Shown: positions 51,581 through 60,380 of the stretch, piece by piece
Numbering within the stretch: position 1 is the first letter of the stretch
How the letters are laid out: the number at the start of each line of letters is the position of its first letter
From: an uncultured Muribaculaceae bacterium
Lineage (GTDB): Bacteria > Bacteroidota > Bacteroidia > Bacteroidales > Muribaculaceae
Length of the DNA stretch: 64,000 nt
Direction: 5' to 3'
Assembly: GCA_910584125.1 (NCBI GenBank)
Contig: CAJTXU010000010.1
Location: 15,916-79,915, forward strand
Position numbers and translations under genes: made by a program
The notes under the pieces: model-generated
The model's database searches: none
Seen by the model: only the letters and a program-made list of their open reading frames with translations
Told to the model about the DNA's origin: nothing

Positions 51581-53860
51581 TTACAGCATCACCTTCCCGC
51601 GGACGCCGAAAGCGTTGACGCGGATGTAGACGCCCTTGACGGGACGTTCGACACGACGGCCGGTGAGGTCGTAATATGTGAATCCGGCCTCTGTGTCATC
51701 AAGTCCGATCTCATCGACCGCATTGGGATCACCCGAGTAGACGGCCTTGAATCCGGCAAGCTTTATCTGACGGGCATTGTAGTCATATACCGACGCCGCA
51801 TGGATGGCGAAACAGTATCTGCGTGCCTCCGGCTGCATGGCTCTGAGGGCTTCCGGCTCCGCGCCGACAGCCAGAGTGACGGTGTGGCCCGATACGGTCT
51901 TACCTCCGTCAAGAGCCACCGTCTGCTCCGTCTGAAGCGTGTAGGTACCGTCGCCGTCCTCCACCACTCCGACAAGAAGGGGGTAACCGCTTTCTCCGCC
52001 GCTGAGGTCGAGCGTGAGCTCGTACTGACCAGGCGAGAGCATGAAAGGTGGCGACACCAGCATGTCGTCGTGCGAACCTCCGTCCCAGTCATCGACGCCG
52101 AGCGTGAAACCGGTCGATGTCAGCTTCCAGAGATAGGAATCATTGTCGTTGTTGCGCACTGTCCAGAGCGAGCCGACCACCGAAGAAACCGCCGCATCCT
52201 CGAAATTCAGGACATAAGGAAGCGTCTGTATCCTGTCGCCGACCCACGGAGTGGTCACCGTCATGGGGGCATCCTTGGGAGTCAGTTCTCCTACATAAGG
52301 CACAAGCGAATAGGTGTAGACGCCCGACAGACCGGGACCGTCGACATATTCCATCCCGGCGCCAGGAACGATATTCTCGGATATGGAGGCGATCACCGTC
52401 TCGCCACGCACCACGTCGATTCGGTCGATCCGCTCGATTGCTTTGCCCGTGTTGTAGACGGCAGGGTTGGTCCAGCGAAGACGCACGGAGCTATCCTCCA
52501 CGACGGCGGTGAGGCCTGTGACCGGAAGCGGAAGCAGCTCGCCTTCCTCTATGGTGATTTCAAACAGCTTTATATAGGCGGAATATTCCGGGTCGGAATC
52601 GGCGGCACGAAGGGCAAGATGGTATTCGCCCGGTTCGGCTACCTCGAACGTCACCTCGGTGTAGGCCTTAGTCTCCGGCAGACGCGTGAAGGCACCCAGT
52701 TTCTCAGTCATTGCTGCGATTGAGCGTGACTGGCCGCGATAGACCTCAATCAGGACATCATTTGAGTTGTTGAACTCGGCGTTAACCTTGAGACGGTAGA
52801 TTCCGGGCTGCTCGAATCTGACTTTCGGAAGGATAAGCCAGTCGTCCTGCGCGTCATATATACCAGGATAGAAACGGATGTATCCGCTCTTAAGCGACCA
52901 GCCTCTGGATGAAGACAGTTCGGAGCCCTCGCCCCTGATGATTGTGAACAGAGTGGCGAACTCATCGGCCGTCAGCGAACCGACACCGGCTGTCCAGGGG
53001 AGCGCGTACGTTCCGAGAGGGCCGATGTGACGCGATGTCACCTCCGCCTCGGGACCAGTGACTCCATTGACCGTGACGCACACCGAGTAGAGATGCTTCC
53101 CGGCAGTGAGTCCGCCGGCCTCGGTGTCAGTGTATGTGACCGCGTCGCCGCCGAGCGTGGCTATCAGGGTCCCGTCGCGGAACAGCCGCACGGAGTCAAA
53201 TACTGCGCTCTCGGGCAGGGGCGCCCCATCGCTGTCCCTGGTCGGGAGCGTCCATGAGATCTCCGCGCTCACGGCGCCGTCCACGTCGGGCGTGACCGTC
53301 AGCCCCGTAGGAGCTCCCGGCATGAAGACATTCTCCTTCACCTCGAACCCGGTGACGTAGATTTTGTTCCGGTCGGCCTCGGAATATGCGTGTATGCCGA
53401 AGTACCAGTCGCCCGTCTCGGCAGGAGTCACCACGAGAGCGTGGCGGGTCATGTCATAGCTGTCGAACACATAGTCGGCCACCTGCGTCCCCTCGACCGA
53501 AAGCGAGGCCACATCGGAGGCACGGGCCATGCGGAGCTCCATGTTTTCCGTCTCGCCGGCATCGACCCAGAGCGATATCTTATATTCCTTGCCCGCCTCA
53601 AGACTCAGGGCCGGGGAAATCAGCCAGTCGTCGGCCGGATTATTGCGGTCGTATTTATAGAATTTGCCACATTCGAAGCCGGAACCCTTGAAATAATAGG
53701 GATCGTCCTCATCGGCCCACGTGGATGTACCTTCCGTCACATTGACCGTCTGCCAGTCGGCATCGGCGCACAACGCGGATGTGTAGGGAATCTGCTTCGC
53801 CTGAGGGAAAGCACCCGCTGCCATACAGAGGGCAAGGGATGCGGTAAGCGTTCTTTTCAT
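51581..53860 (-). CDS. Secreted multidomain protein with anchor-J/Fn3-like domains
   Basis: The start at 53860 (MKRTLTASLALCMAAGAFPQA) gives 759 residues with a signal peptide; the longer in-frame start lacks one. Several beta-sandwich domains of the choice-of-anchor-J type are visible: near residues 30-175 (GKFYKYDRNNPADDWLISP), 285-440 (DAQDDWLILPKVRF) and 560-720 (HDDMLVSPPFML), separated by Fn3-like domains (AEISWTLPTRD; RLRWTNPAVYN). The C-terminal motif YYDLTGRRVERPVKGVYI matches other secreted proteins here. It is the last gene of the C10 peptidase operon. The function is unknown; it is presumably a surface or secreted binding protein. Confidence 0.82.
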   Translation of the reverse strand: MKRTLTASLALCMAAGAFPQAKQIPYTSALCADADWQTVNVTEGTSTWADEDDPYYFKGSGFECGKFYKYDRNNPADDWLISPALSLEAGKEYKISLWVDAGETENMELRMARASDVASLSVEGTQVADYVFDSYDMTRHALVVTPAETGDWYFGIHAYSEADRNKIYVTGFEVKENVFMPGAPTGLTVTPDVDGAVSAEISWTLPTRDSDGAPLPESAVFDSVRLFRDGTLIATLGGDAVTYTDTEAGGLTAGKHLYSVCVTVNGVTGPEAEVTSRHIGPLGTYALPWTAGVGSLTADEFATLFTIIRGEGSELSSSRGWSLKSGYIRFYPGIYDAQDDWLILPKVRFEQPGIYRLKVNAEFNNSNDVLIEVYRGQSRSIAAMTEKLGAFTRLPETKAYTEVTFEVAEPGEYHLALRAADSDPEYSAYIKLFEITIEEGELLPLPVTGLTAVVEDSSVRLRWTNPAVYNTGKAIERIDRIDVVRGETVIASISENIVPGAGMEYVDGPGLSGVYTYSLVPYVGELTPKDAPMTVTTPWVGDRIQTLPYVLNFEDAAVSSVVGSLWTVRNNDNDSYLWKLTSTGFTLGVDDWDGGSHDDMLVSPPFMLSPGQYELTLDLSGGESGYPLLVGVVEDGDGTYTLQTEQTVALDGGKTVSGHTVTLAVGAEPEALRAMQPEARRYCFAIHAASVYDYNARQIKLAGFKAVYSGDPNAVDEIGLDDTEAGFTYYDLTGRRVERPVKGVYIRVNAFGVRGKVML

Positions 53861-53957
53861 ATGCGTGATTTTTGGGAATGTTGCTTTTGAAAATGGAAGG
53901 GGGACAGTCCCGGACAATGCCGAAGCCGCCCCCCGCCAGAGATAATTATGAGAATTT

Positions 53958-56900
53958 TCAGAATATTACCTTGCCAACAGTCCCGTCCGAACGACGCACG
54001 ACGTAAATCGCGCCCGGCTGCGGACGGTTCACGCGGAGACCGCTGAGGTCATAGAACGTCTCGACGACATCGCTGTCGACCACGGGACCGTCTATGCCGG
54101 CGCCGAGGTTGGGAGTCTTGTCGGAATCCATGACGCGCACGTTGTCGATGCGCAGGGGAACGGCACATGTGCCCCGGCCGAGGAAACGGACCGCAAGATA
54201 GGAATATGAATCGGCCACATCGGCGAGGTCAACCACCGCCTCGCGCCAACCTGCCTCACCGTTGTCGTCAGCGAACGATATGGGGTCAAGCGTCAGGAAC
54301 CGGCCTGTGTATGCCAGGTTGATCTCGGCGAGAAGCTGAAGATCGGCGCCCGGCTCGACATAATAGTCGAACAGCAGCTTGGGCTGGTAGCAGGTGGTCA
54401 TGTCGACCTTGCCGAGACACAGATAGCTGAGGTCGCCGTCAGCCGCCGCATGGAACTCCATGCATCCGCCGTCGTTGTCAGAAGCCTCGCCGGCCTCGGG
54501 AAGCCAGCCCTGCTCGCCGTTGCTCATGCGGTACCAGCCGGAGTGCGCGGCCACGCCGCCGCCCCACGACTCGGTGAACGGATAGCTGTAGTCAAGACCG
54601 ATCATCACCTCGGTGGAGGCATACGCGCTTCCCTCGCCGATGGAATTGGAAGCGGAAAGTCCGTAGAACACGGGAGTCTGTTCACGCTGATAGTAGTTGT
54701 CCTCGTCAATCACAACCTCGTATCCGGAAACATTCTCCTTCAGAGGCACGGCATAGCCGCTGCCGTTGATTTCATAGACGGTATAGGTGAGGTTGTCGGC
54801 GTCGCAATATCCGCCGTTGGCTCCGGCCGCGGGCTTGCTCCAGGTGAGCTTGAGCTTGCCCTTGCCCATGTCGGTAAGCGTAATGTCGCGCGGAGCTCCC
54901 GGCAGGTCGAGACCGAGATAGATGCCGGCCGTAGCGCGCTCGCCTATGCCATGTGCGTTGTATGCCACGACGGTATACTCCGTCATGCCTTTCGAGCCCT
55001 TGTTGTCGGTCACTGTGATCGACTTGCCGGGCTGGGGATTTCCGATGGTCTTGACAAGGTCGTTGGTGTTGCGGTAGACCTCGATCTTCTCTATTGCGAC
55101 GAGTTCGGAACCGTTGACGCATTTCGTGGGAGCCTTGAAGCGGAGAGTTACTGGAGGCGTGCCCTGCGAGCTCTTGACGGTGAGATCGGTCACCGCGGCC
55201 GGAGCCTCCCGGCTGGCCATGGCATCGATGCGGAGGTCATCGATGGCCAGCGAGAGGCCTGTCTTGCAGCCGCTGACCGCATGGAATCCGATATGATAGT
55301 AGCCGTCGGTTTCGGGTGTTATATCGAACGACCGGTTCTCGACCGCAAGACCCGTGCTTGCAAAAGTCTGCTCTGCGACCACATAGTCCGCGGGATCTAC
55401 ACCGCGTCCGAACGCTGTCTCCATGAAGTCAACGAACTTGCCGTTGTTCATGTTGGTGGGGATGGTGTAGGACACCCTGTAGGTCGTGCCGGCCTTCATG
55501 TCGATGCCGGGGGTTATCAGCCAGTCGTCCTGCTGTCCGTCCGCATCGGAGCCGGTGAAGATATAGGCCGTCTGCGTGCGGAAGCGGCTCCATTTCCACG
55601 TGCTGCCGTCGCCGTTGCCGTCGATCTTATAGAAGAGGTCGAGACTCGATGCGTCGTCGAAATTGTTGTAATAAGGCACCTTGAAGCCCTTTCCGAAAGG
55701 CACGTGGTTGGACTCCGTTGCCTCTGACTCACGCCAGCCGTTGAGCGCCTTGACCGTATAGTGATAGTCAACGGGCAGCTCGGGTTCCTCGAGAGTCTCC
55801 TCGAACGAGGTTCCGGATATGTTGGCCGCCACCTCGATCTCGCCGGGGAAGCGCATCACAGTGTAGGACACTTTCGAGGGGTCGATATAGCCGTCGTGTG
55901 TTCCGGAGGTCACCGGCGCCCACGACAGGCTTACCTTGCCTGTGGCCTCCTCTATCCGCAATGTGGCGGACGCGGGAGCCACGGGATAGTCCTCGCCGAT
56001 CCAGCAGACGTATTCCGCGGCCGGGCCGTCGCCCTCGACATTCGAGCAGACAACGGACAACGTGACTTCGCCGTTGGGAAGCGTAACATCCTTGCTGACG
56101 CTCTCACCGGGCTGTCCTTTGCCGTTGAAGAGGTCGTTGCCGTTGGCATACACCTTGTAGCCGATCTCGCCCTCGAGCGTCGAGCCCATGTAGGTCTCCA
56201 ATGGGAGCGTGAACGAGAACGTGCCAGTGAGGGCCGGAGCCTCGTTGACGAGCGTCAGGGAGGTGGCGAGGCCGGGGGCGTTGTCATTGGCCACAGGGGG
56301 CATAACGCCCAGGCCGAAGAACTCCTCCTGGTCGGTGAAGGCCGTCACAAGTGTCGCGAGGCCCGTCGCGGTGTCAACGGTGTAAAGATTTGACGACGCC
56401 GCGCCCGCATCCTGATAGCTTGCCCAGTAGAGGACACCGGTCTTCAGGTCGAAGGCCATGGACTGAGCGTAGGCCGGTGTGATTCCGGTGGAGCCGACTT
56501 TCGCAGCCGCGCCGTTGGTCTTGTCGACCTTGTATAGGTCGCCGGCATTGTCTATGCCCCAGAGCTGACCGGCGGCGTCGAACGCCAGACCGTAATACTG
56601 ACGGCAGTCACCAACCGGCGTAAGGGTCTGCGCCGCGTAATCGACCACGCAGAGCTTGCGGCCGCCGTCGACAGTATATTGGCCGTATATCCTGTCTTCG
56701 GTCGAGTCCCAGGCGTGGTCGCTGTTGGAGGCGAGTGCCGAATCGACCATGCCACGGTTGGTGAACTCACCCGTAACGACATTGTAGGTATAGAGCTGCG
56801 AAAGGTCTATCCCGGAGGTATCGTCGCTCTGCCGCCAGATGTACCAGAAGGTGTCGCCGGCGAGCACGGCTCCGCCGTTGCAGTATGAGTTGGCCATTCC

Positions 56901-57182
56901 GATGCGCGCGAACTGTTCGGGCTGCGCACCCGGGACGGCATCGATAGTGTATATGCCGAGGGGAGTGTGGCCGGTCTCGATATGGTTCCAGGACTCGGCA
57001 TAATACATGAATCCTACCAGCTTCGTCTTGTATGAGGCCGCTCTCGTCGGAGCCGCGGCCTCACAACGAGCCTCGTCTGTCTCGCCGACGATCCGCGCCG
57101 CCGTGCGGGGACTTTCGGTGGCGCCTGAGGCGTATATCGCGCCCAGACACGCCGCTGTCATGATACTGTTTCTGAGTTTCAT
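53958..57182 (-). CDS. Secreted multidomain protein with N-terminal propeller-like and anchor-J/Fn3 domains
   Basis: The 1074-residue protein has an N-terminal signal (SIMTAACLGAIYASGA). Residues about 50-330 resemble a beta-propeller (LYTYNVVTGEF; GLAFDAAGQLWGIDNAGDLY; LYTVDTATGLATLV). Fn3-like domains follow (VSLSWAPVTSGTHDG), an anchor-J-like domain near residues 510-660 (QQDDWLITPGIDM), more Fn3 domains (LKLTWSKPAAGANGG) and another jelly-roll domain near 900-1035. The C-terminus is FYDLSGLRVNRPQPGAIYVV. It lies 9 bp after the C10 peptidase gene, so the two are surely co-transcribed. The ligand and function are unknown. Confidence 0.83.
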   Translation of the reverse strand: MKLRNSIMTAACLGAIYASGATESPRTAARIVGETDEARCEAAAPTRAASYKTKLVGFMYYAESWNHIETGHTPLGIYTIDAVPGAQPEQFARIGMANSYCNGGAVLAGDTFWYIWRQSDDTSGIDLSQLYTYNVVTGEFTNRGMVDSALASNSDHAWDSTEDRIYGQYTVDGGRKLCVVDYAAQTLTPVGDCRQYYGLAFDAAGQLWGIDNAGDLYKVDKTNGAAAKVGSTGITPAYAQSMAFDLKTGVLYWASYQDAGAASSNLYTVDTATGLATLVTAFTDQEEFFGLGVMPPVANDNAPGLATSLTLVNEAPALTGTFSFTLPLETYMGSTLEGEIGYKVYANGNDLFNGKGQPGESVSKDVTLPNGEVTLSVVCSNVEGDGPAAEYVCWIGEDYPVAPASATLRIEEATGKVSLSWAPVTSGTHDGYIDPSKVSYTVMRFPGEIEVAANISGTSFEETLEEPELPVDYHYTVKALNGWRESEATESNHVPFGKGFKVPYYNNFDDASSLDLFYKIDGNGDGSTWKWSRFRTQTAYIFTGSDADGQQDDWLITPGIDMKAGTTYRVSYTIPTNMNNGKFVDFMETAFGRGVDPADYVVAEQTFASTGLAVENRSFDITPETDGYYHIGFHAVSGCKTGLSLAIDDLRIDAMASREAPAAVTDLTVKSSQGTPPVTLRFKAPTKCVNGSELVAIEKIEVYRNTNDLVKTIGNPQPGKSITVTDNKGSKGMTEYTVVAYNAHGIGERATAGIYLGLDLPGAPRDITLTDMGKGKLKLTWSKPAAGANGGYCDADNLTYTVYEINGSGYAVPLKENVSGYEVVIDEDNYYQREQTPVFYGLSASNSIGEGSAYASTEVMIGLDYSYPFTESWGGGVAAHSGWYRMSNGEQGWLPEAGEASDNDGGCMEFHAAADGDLSYLCLGKVDMTTCYQPKLLFDYYVEPGADLQLLAEINLAYTGRFLTLDPISFADDNGEAGWREAVVDLADVADSYSYLAVRFLGRGTCAVPLRIDNVRVMDSDKTPNLGAGIDGPVVDSDVVETFYDLSGLRVNRPQPGAIYVVRRSDGTVGKVIF

Positions 57183-57191
57183 GGTGTGGGT

Positions 57192-60086
57192 TTAAAGGAT
57201 GATTTTAAGAGTAATCACACGTTCGGCGGTCCGGGCCGTCACGATATAGGAACCGGCAGAGAGTCCGCTGAGGTCGAGCTTGTTACCCCGTGCCGAAGCA
57301 ACCTTGCGTCCGTCGGTCGAGAATGCCTCTATCACGCTGGCCGTAGCGCCCGTGAGCACGGCACGCCCGCCGTTGTCAAGCACCAGACGCACATCGTCGG
57401 CCACCGTACCCCCTATGCCTGCTGATATGATCGAGAAGACTTTGCTGCCGATCGTGTTGCGGTCTCTGTCAATGAGGGCCAACACATAACCGTCGGCTGC
57501 GGGAAGTTCGATCTTGCCGGAGAATTCGATTGTGGCCGAGTCGTCGCGGCCGATGCTCGCTGTCTTGGTTTCGGAAGCGTACAGTTCCGTCTCATTGCGG
57601 CTTATCGTGAAATAGAGCGGTCCGCTGTAGGGATACCCGGTGTTGGATATGGTGAACTGAATCTCGTTCTCCTGTCCGCTGACGACTCCGTCTTCCGGGA
57701 AGACAATCTCGTCGAGCGTGAGCTCCGACAATTTCTCGATGGCAGGCCCGGCCACGAACTCGACGCTGAAATAGTAGGAGGGAATGATTGCCTCGTCGGC
57801 GACGGGGTCATAAAGGGTAAGCTCGTATTTATGTCCGGGCTCGCATACCGAGGGAAGTTCGCCTCCGGTGAGTGTGAGCCATATTTCCTCGGTCTCCGCG
57901 GGGATGGTGACGGGATCGAAAGTCACGTAACCGAGCGGGTCGCGCCTCCACTCATCCGGATCGTTGATAGCCGCACGCATGCGGCCCGTCCATTCACCGC
58001 CCTCGTTGGTGAGGCATATCTTCAGGCCCACATCGTTGAGAGGCACGTTGCCGTCGACCTTTGTCGTGATAATCATATCGTCCTCGAGTTCGCATACCGG
58101 GGGAAGATCCGGACCGACGACCTTGAAGCCGGCCTGCTTGACGATGATGTACGGGTCGACGGGCCTGCCGCTTTCGGGATTGATGACGCCTTCGTGGCCG
58201 CGGAGAGCAATCACGTAGTCATCGTGGCCGGGAAGTGTGAATTCGCCGACGTCGAACGTCACCTCCGACTCGCTGTTGGCCGGAATGGTGATCCAAGGCG
58301 ACCGAGGGATGGAACTCGGGAAATCGGTGCGGCCGAACACTCGGTCCTTGCCGTTGATGTACATGCGCAGCTGAACGGGACCGTAGAACTCGCGGCCGTC
58401 GTTGCGGAACTTCACGGTGATCCGCTTCGTGACGCCGCTCTCGAGCACATCGCCGTTGTCGCCGCGCGCGCCCAGGATGGTCAGCTTATAGGCTCCGGCG
58501 GTCGAATAGGTGATGTTTTCGTCGGTGACAGTCACGTCATAGGCGTCGGCACGGCCGTGGAACACCTGCATCTTGCGCACAGCCTCATAATCGTCGGCGC
58601 TGATCCGGAACACGGGGCGAAGCGTATACTCGCCGGCCGGCACGTCATCGGGGATGAGGAATCCGCATTTGATTTCACTCTCGCCGTAGGCCACGGGATA
58701 ATTGACGTTCTTCTTGGGATATTGCGCGTACACCACGTTGCCCTCTGCGTCATAGAGCGCGAAACCGAGATCGGCAATCACCGCGTTGGGAGAGTCGTTC
58801 CATACGCCGCTCATGCCGACGGCGGCGGATTCCTGACGTCCGATGGTCCGGTTGTAGTCCGAGAGCGACTCGACGGTGAAGTTATAATTGAGCTGCGAGC
58901 CCTCCACCGGAGGCCGGATGCCGATTATCATGTTCTGAGCGTAGCTGAAAGCGCTTCCGTCGGATGATCCGCCGATGCCTTGCGAGCCGGGTTCGAGCAG
59001 TGTCAGACGGTAATAGCCGTCCTCCATTCCGCTCCAGCCCCAGTTCACATGGAAATAGCCGTTCATGTCGACGCCGTCGAGCACGAAGAAGTGTCCCTCC
59101 GAGCGGCGCGTGACGCCGCCGTAGGCCACGGGGCGACCTGCCTGAAGCTCGGCCATGAGCATGGAGTTCCACTCATCGGTGTCGTAATAGTCTCTCTTCA
59201 CATAGTTTATGCCCTTGTCATAGCCGAAATTATCCATCATGGCCGGAGCCACGGAGACGTCGGTGGCTCCGGTGGAGACTCCGTAGATCGAATGAAAAGC
59301 GGCTCCGACATGGAAAAGGAGACTGGAGACCGCGTCTATTGATTCGGCGGGCGACTGGGCCGTAAGCGAGGGGAGCATCTTGTCCCACTGATATTGTGTG
59401 CCTTCGAGATAAACGCTTACCTCGACGTTCTCCGTGCCTCCCTCGGGATCCTGACCCTCCGAGATATAGCTGATGATGCCGTGAGCCGTCTCGGGCCACT
59501 TGTGGTAATACATAATCTGGCCGAGAGCCGTGGCCACACATCCTGTGGCGGCAGGGCCGTAACCGGAGATGTCACCCCATCCGTCATCCTGGGCGACAGT
59601 AGGGCATTTGCGGTTGTAGGGATCGCCCTGGTCCCATTTCGTCTCGCCGAGAAGCGGGGCGACCTCGACGCCCGTGCTCTCGGACGCCAGCGGACTTGCG
59701 TCGGGATGCGAAGCGAGCCAGGCGATCTGGGCGCTCCAGTTGTCGAGCATCACCCGCATGTTGTCGGGAATGTCGGCGGAGTCGAACGCGCCTCTTTCAG
59801 AATATCCGATTACGGCGGGAGCAGCGTCGTCGGCGCTGACAAGCACGTAGCCTCCCTGCCTGCCGAGACTCACGGCATAAAGCGTGTTGGTTCCGGTCAG
59901 CCTGTCGGCGTGCGTGTAACAGACGCTGAGTTTACCTCCTGACGCCCTGCGCAAACCATTTCGCGTGGAGCTGTTAAGGAAATCGGAAGCGATTCCCACT
60001 GCCTGTCCGGGAGATACGGGAGCCGACATTCCGGCCAGCGTCGCCGCAGCCGCGAACCACAGACTCAGTAAAGATCTCTTTTTCAT
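57192..60086 (-). CDS. Secreted C10-family (streptopain-like) cysteine peptidase
   Basis: The start at 60086 (MKKRSLLSLWFAAAATLAG) gives 964 residues with a signal peptide; ATG 60125 would add 13 residues. A Spi-type propeptide at about residues 20-135 (GGYVLVSADDAAPAVIGYS) precedes the peptidase domain at about 140-400. The catalytic Cys is in GPAATGCVATALGQIMYYH near residue 181 and the His in EGHFFVLDGVD near residue 333, with the supporting FHVNWGWSG. The family includes streptopain, interpain A and the fragipain-type C10 peptidases of Bacteroides. The remaining 560 residues are Ig-like repeats (ITVKFRNDGREFYGPVQLR) ending in a Por-like tail (AFSTDGRKVA...LSAGSYIVTA). It is the first gene of a three-gene operon. 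Confidence 0.93.
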   Translation of the reverse strand: MKKRSLLSLWFAAAATLAGMSAPVSPGQAVGIASDFLNSSTRNGLRRASGGKLSVCYTHADRLTGTNTLYAVSLGRQGGYVLVSADDAAPAVIGYSERGAFDSADIPDNMRVMLDNWSAQIAWLASHPDASPLASESTGVEVAPLLGETKWDQGDPYNRKCPTVAQDDGWGDISGYGPAATGCVATALGQIMYYHKWPETAHGIISYISEGQDPEGGTENVEVSVYLEGTQYQWDKMLPSLTAQSPAESIDAVSSLLFHVGAAFHSIYGVSTGATDVSVAPAMMDNFGYDKGINYVKRDYYDTDEWNSMLMAELQAGRPVAYGGVTRRSEGHFFVLDGVDMNGYFHVNWGWSGMEDGYYRLTLLEPGSQGIGGSSDGSAFSYAQNMIIGIRPPVEGSQLNYNFTVESLSDYNRTIGRQESAAVGMSGVWNDSPNAVIADLGFALYDAEGNVVYAQYPKKNVNYPVAYGESEIKCGFLIPDDVPAGEYTLRPVFRISADDYEAVRKMQVFHGRADAYDVTVTDENITYSTAGAYKLTILGARGDNGDVLESGVTKRITVKFRNDGREFYGPVQLRMYINGKDRVFGRTDFPSSIPRSPWITIPANSESEVTFDVGEFTLPGHDDYVIALRGHEGVINPESGRPVDPYIIVKQAGFKVVGPDLPPVCELEDDMIITTKVDGNVPLNDVGLKICLTNEGGEWTGRMRAAINDPDEWRRDPLGYVTFDPVTIPAETEEIWLTLTGGELPSVCEPGHKYELTLYDPVADEAIIPSYYFSVEFVAGPAIEKLSELTLDEIVFPEDGVVSGQENEIQFTISNTGYPYSGPLYFTISRNETELYASETKTASIGRDDSATIEFSGKIELPAADGYVLALIDRDRNTIGSKVFSIISAGIGGTVADDVRLVLDNGGRAVLTGATASVIEAFSTDGRKVASARGNKLDLSGLSAGSYIVTARTAERVITLKIIL

Positions 60087-60318
60087 AAGCTGTCGTTTAT
60101 TATTGTTGATTGATAAATTTTTCATGGTCATTTCCTCCCATGCCGGATCCGCGTTCATGACGTGCATGCAAGACCTGTGATTCCGGGCCGTTAAGAAATC
60201 GGCGACAAGTTACAATCTTTTTCTCATCGGGGCTGTTCGGAAATCGTCCCTGATGGTCCACAAATGCGTTTACGGATGTTCCAAAACACGTTTCAGAACA
60301 TAGACACCCCTGATACAC
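60087..60318. other. Leader and promoter region of the C10 peptidase operon
   Basis: This AT-rich stretch presumably holds the operon promoter, but I could not find a convincing TAnnTTTG on the minus strand. No gene is supported. Confidence 0.4.
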
Positions 60319-60353
60319 AATGAGTCCCGACCTTCGACCGGTCGGGACTCATT
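60319..60353. terminator. Perfect 14-bp hairpin after the TPR-AraC regulator gene
   Basis: AATGAGTCCCGACC (60319-60332) pairs perfectly with 60340-60353 with a 7-nt loop, 27 bp beyond the regulator stop on the minus strand. Confidence 0.85.
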
Positions 60354-60380
60354 AATAAACAATCCTTATGTAATACCGCT

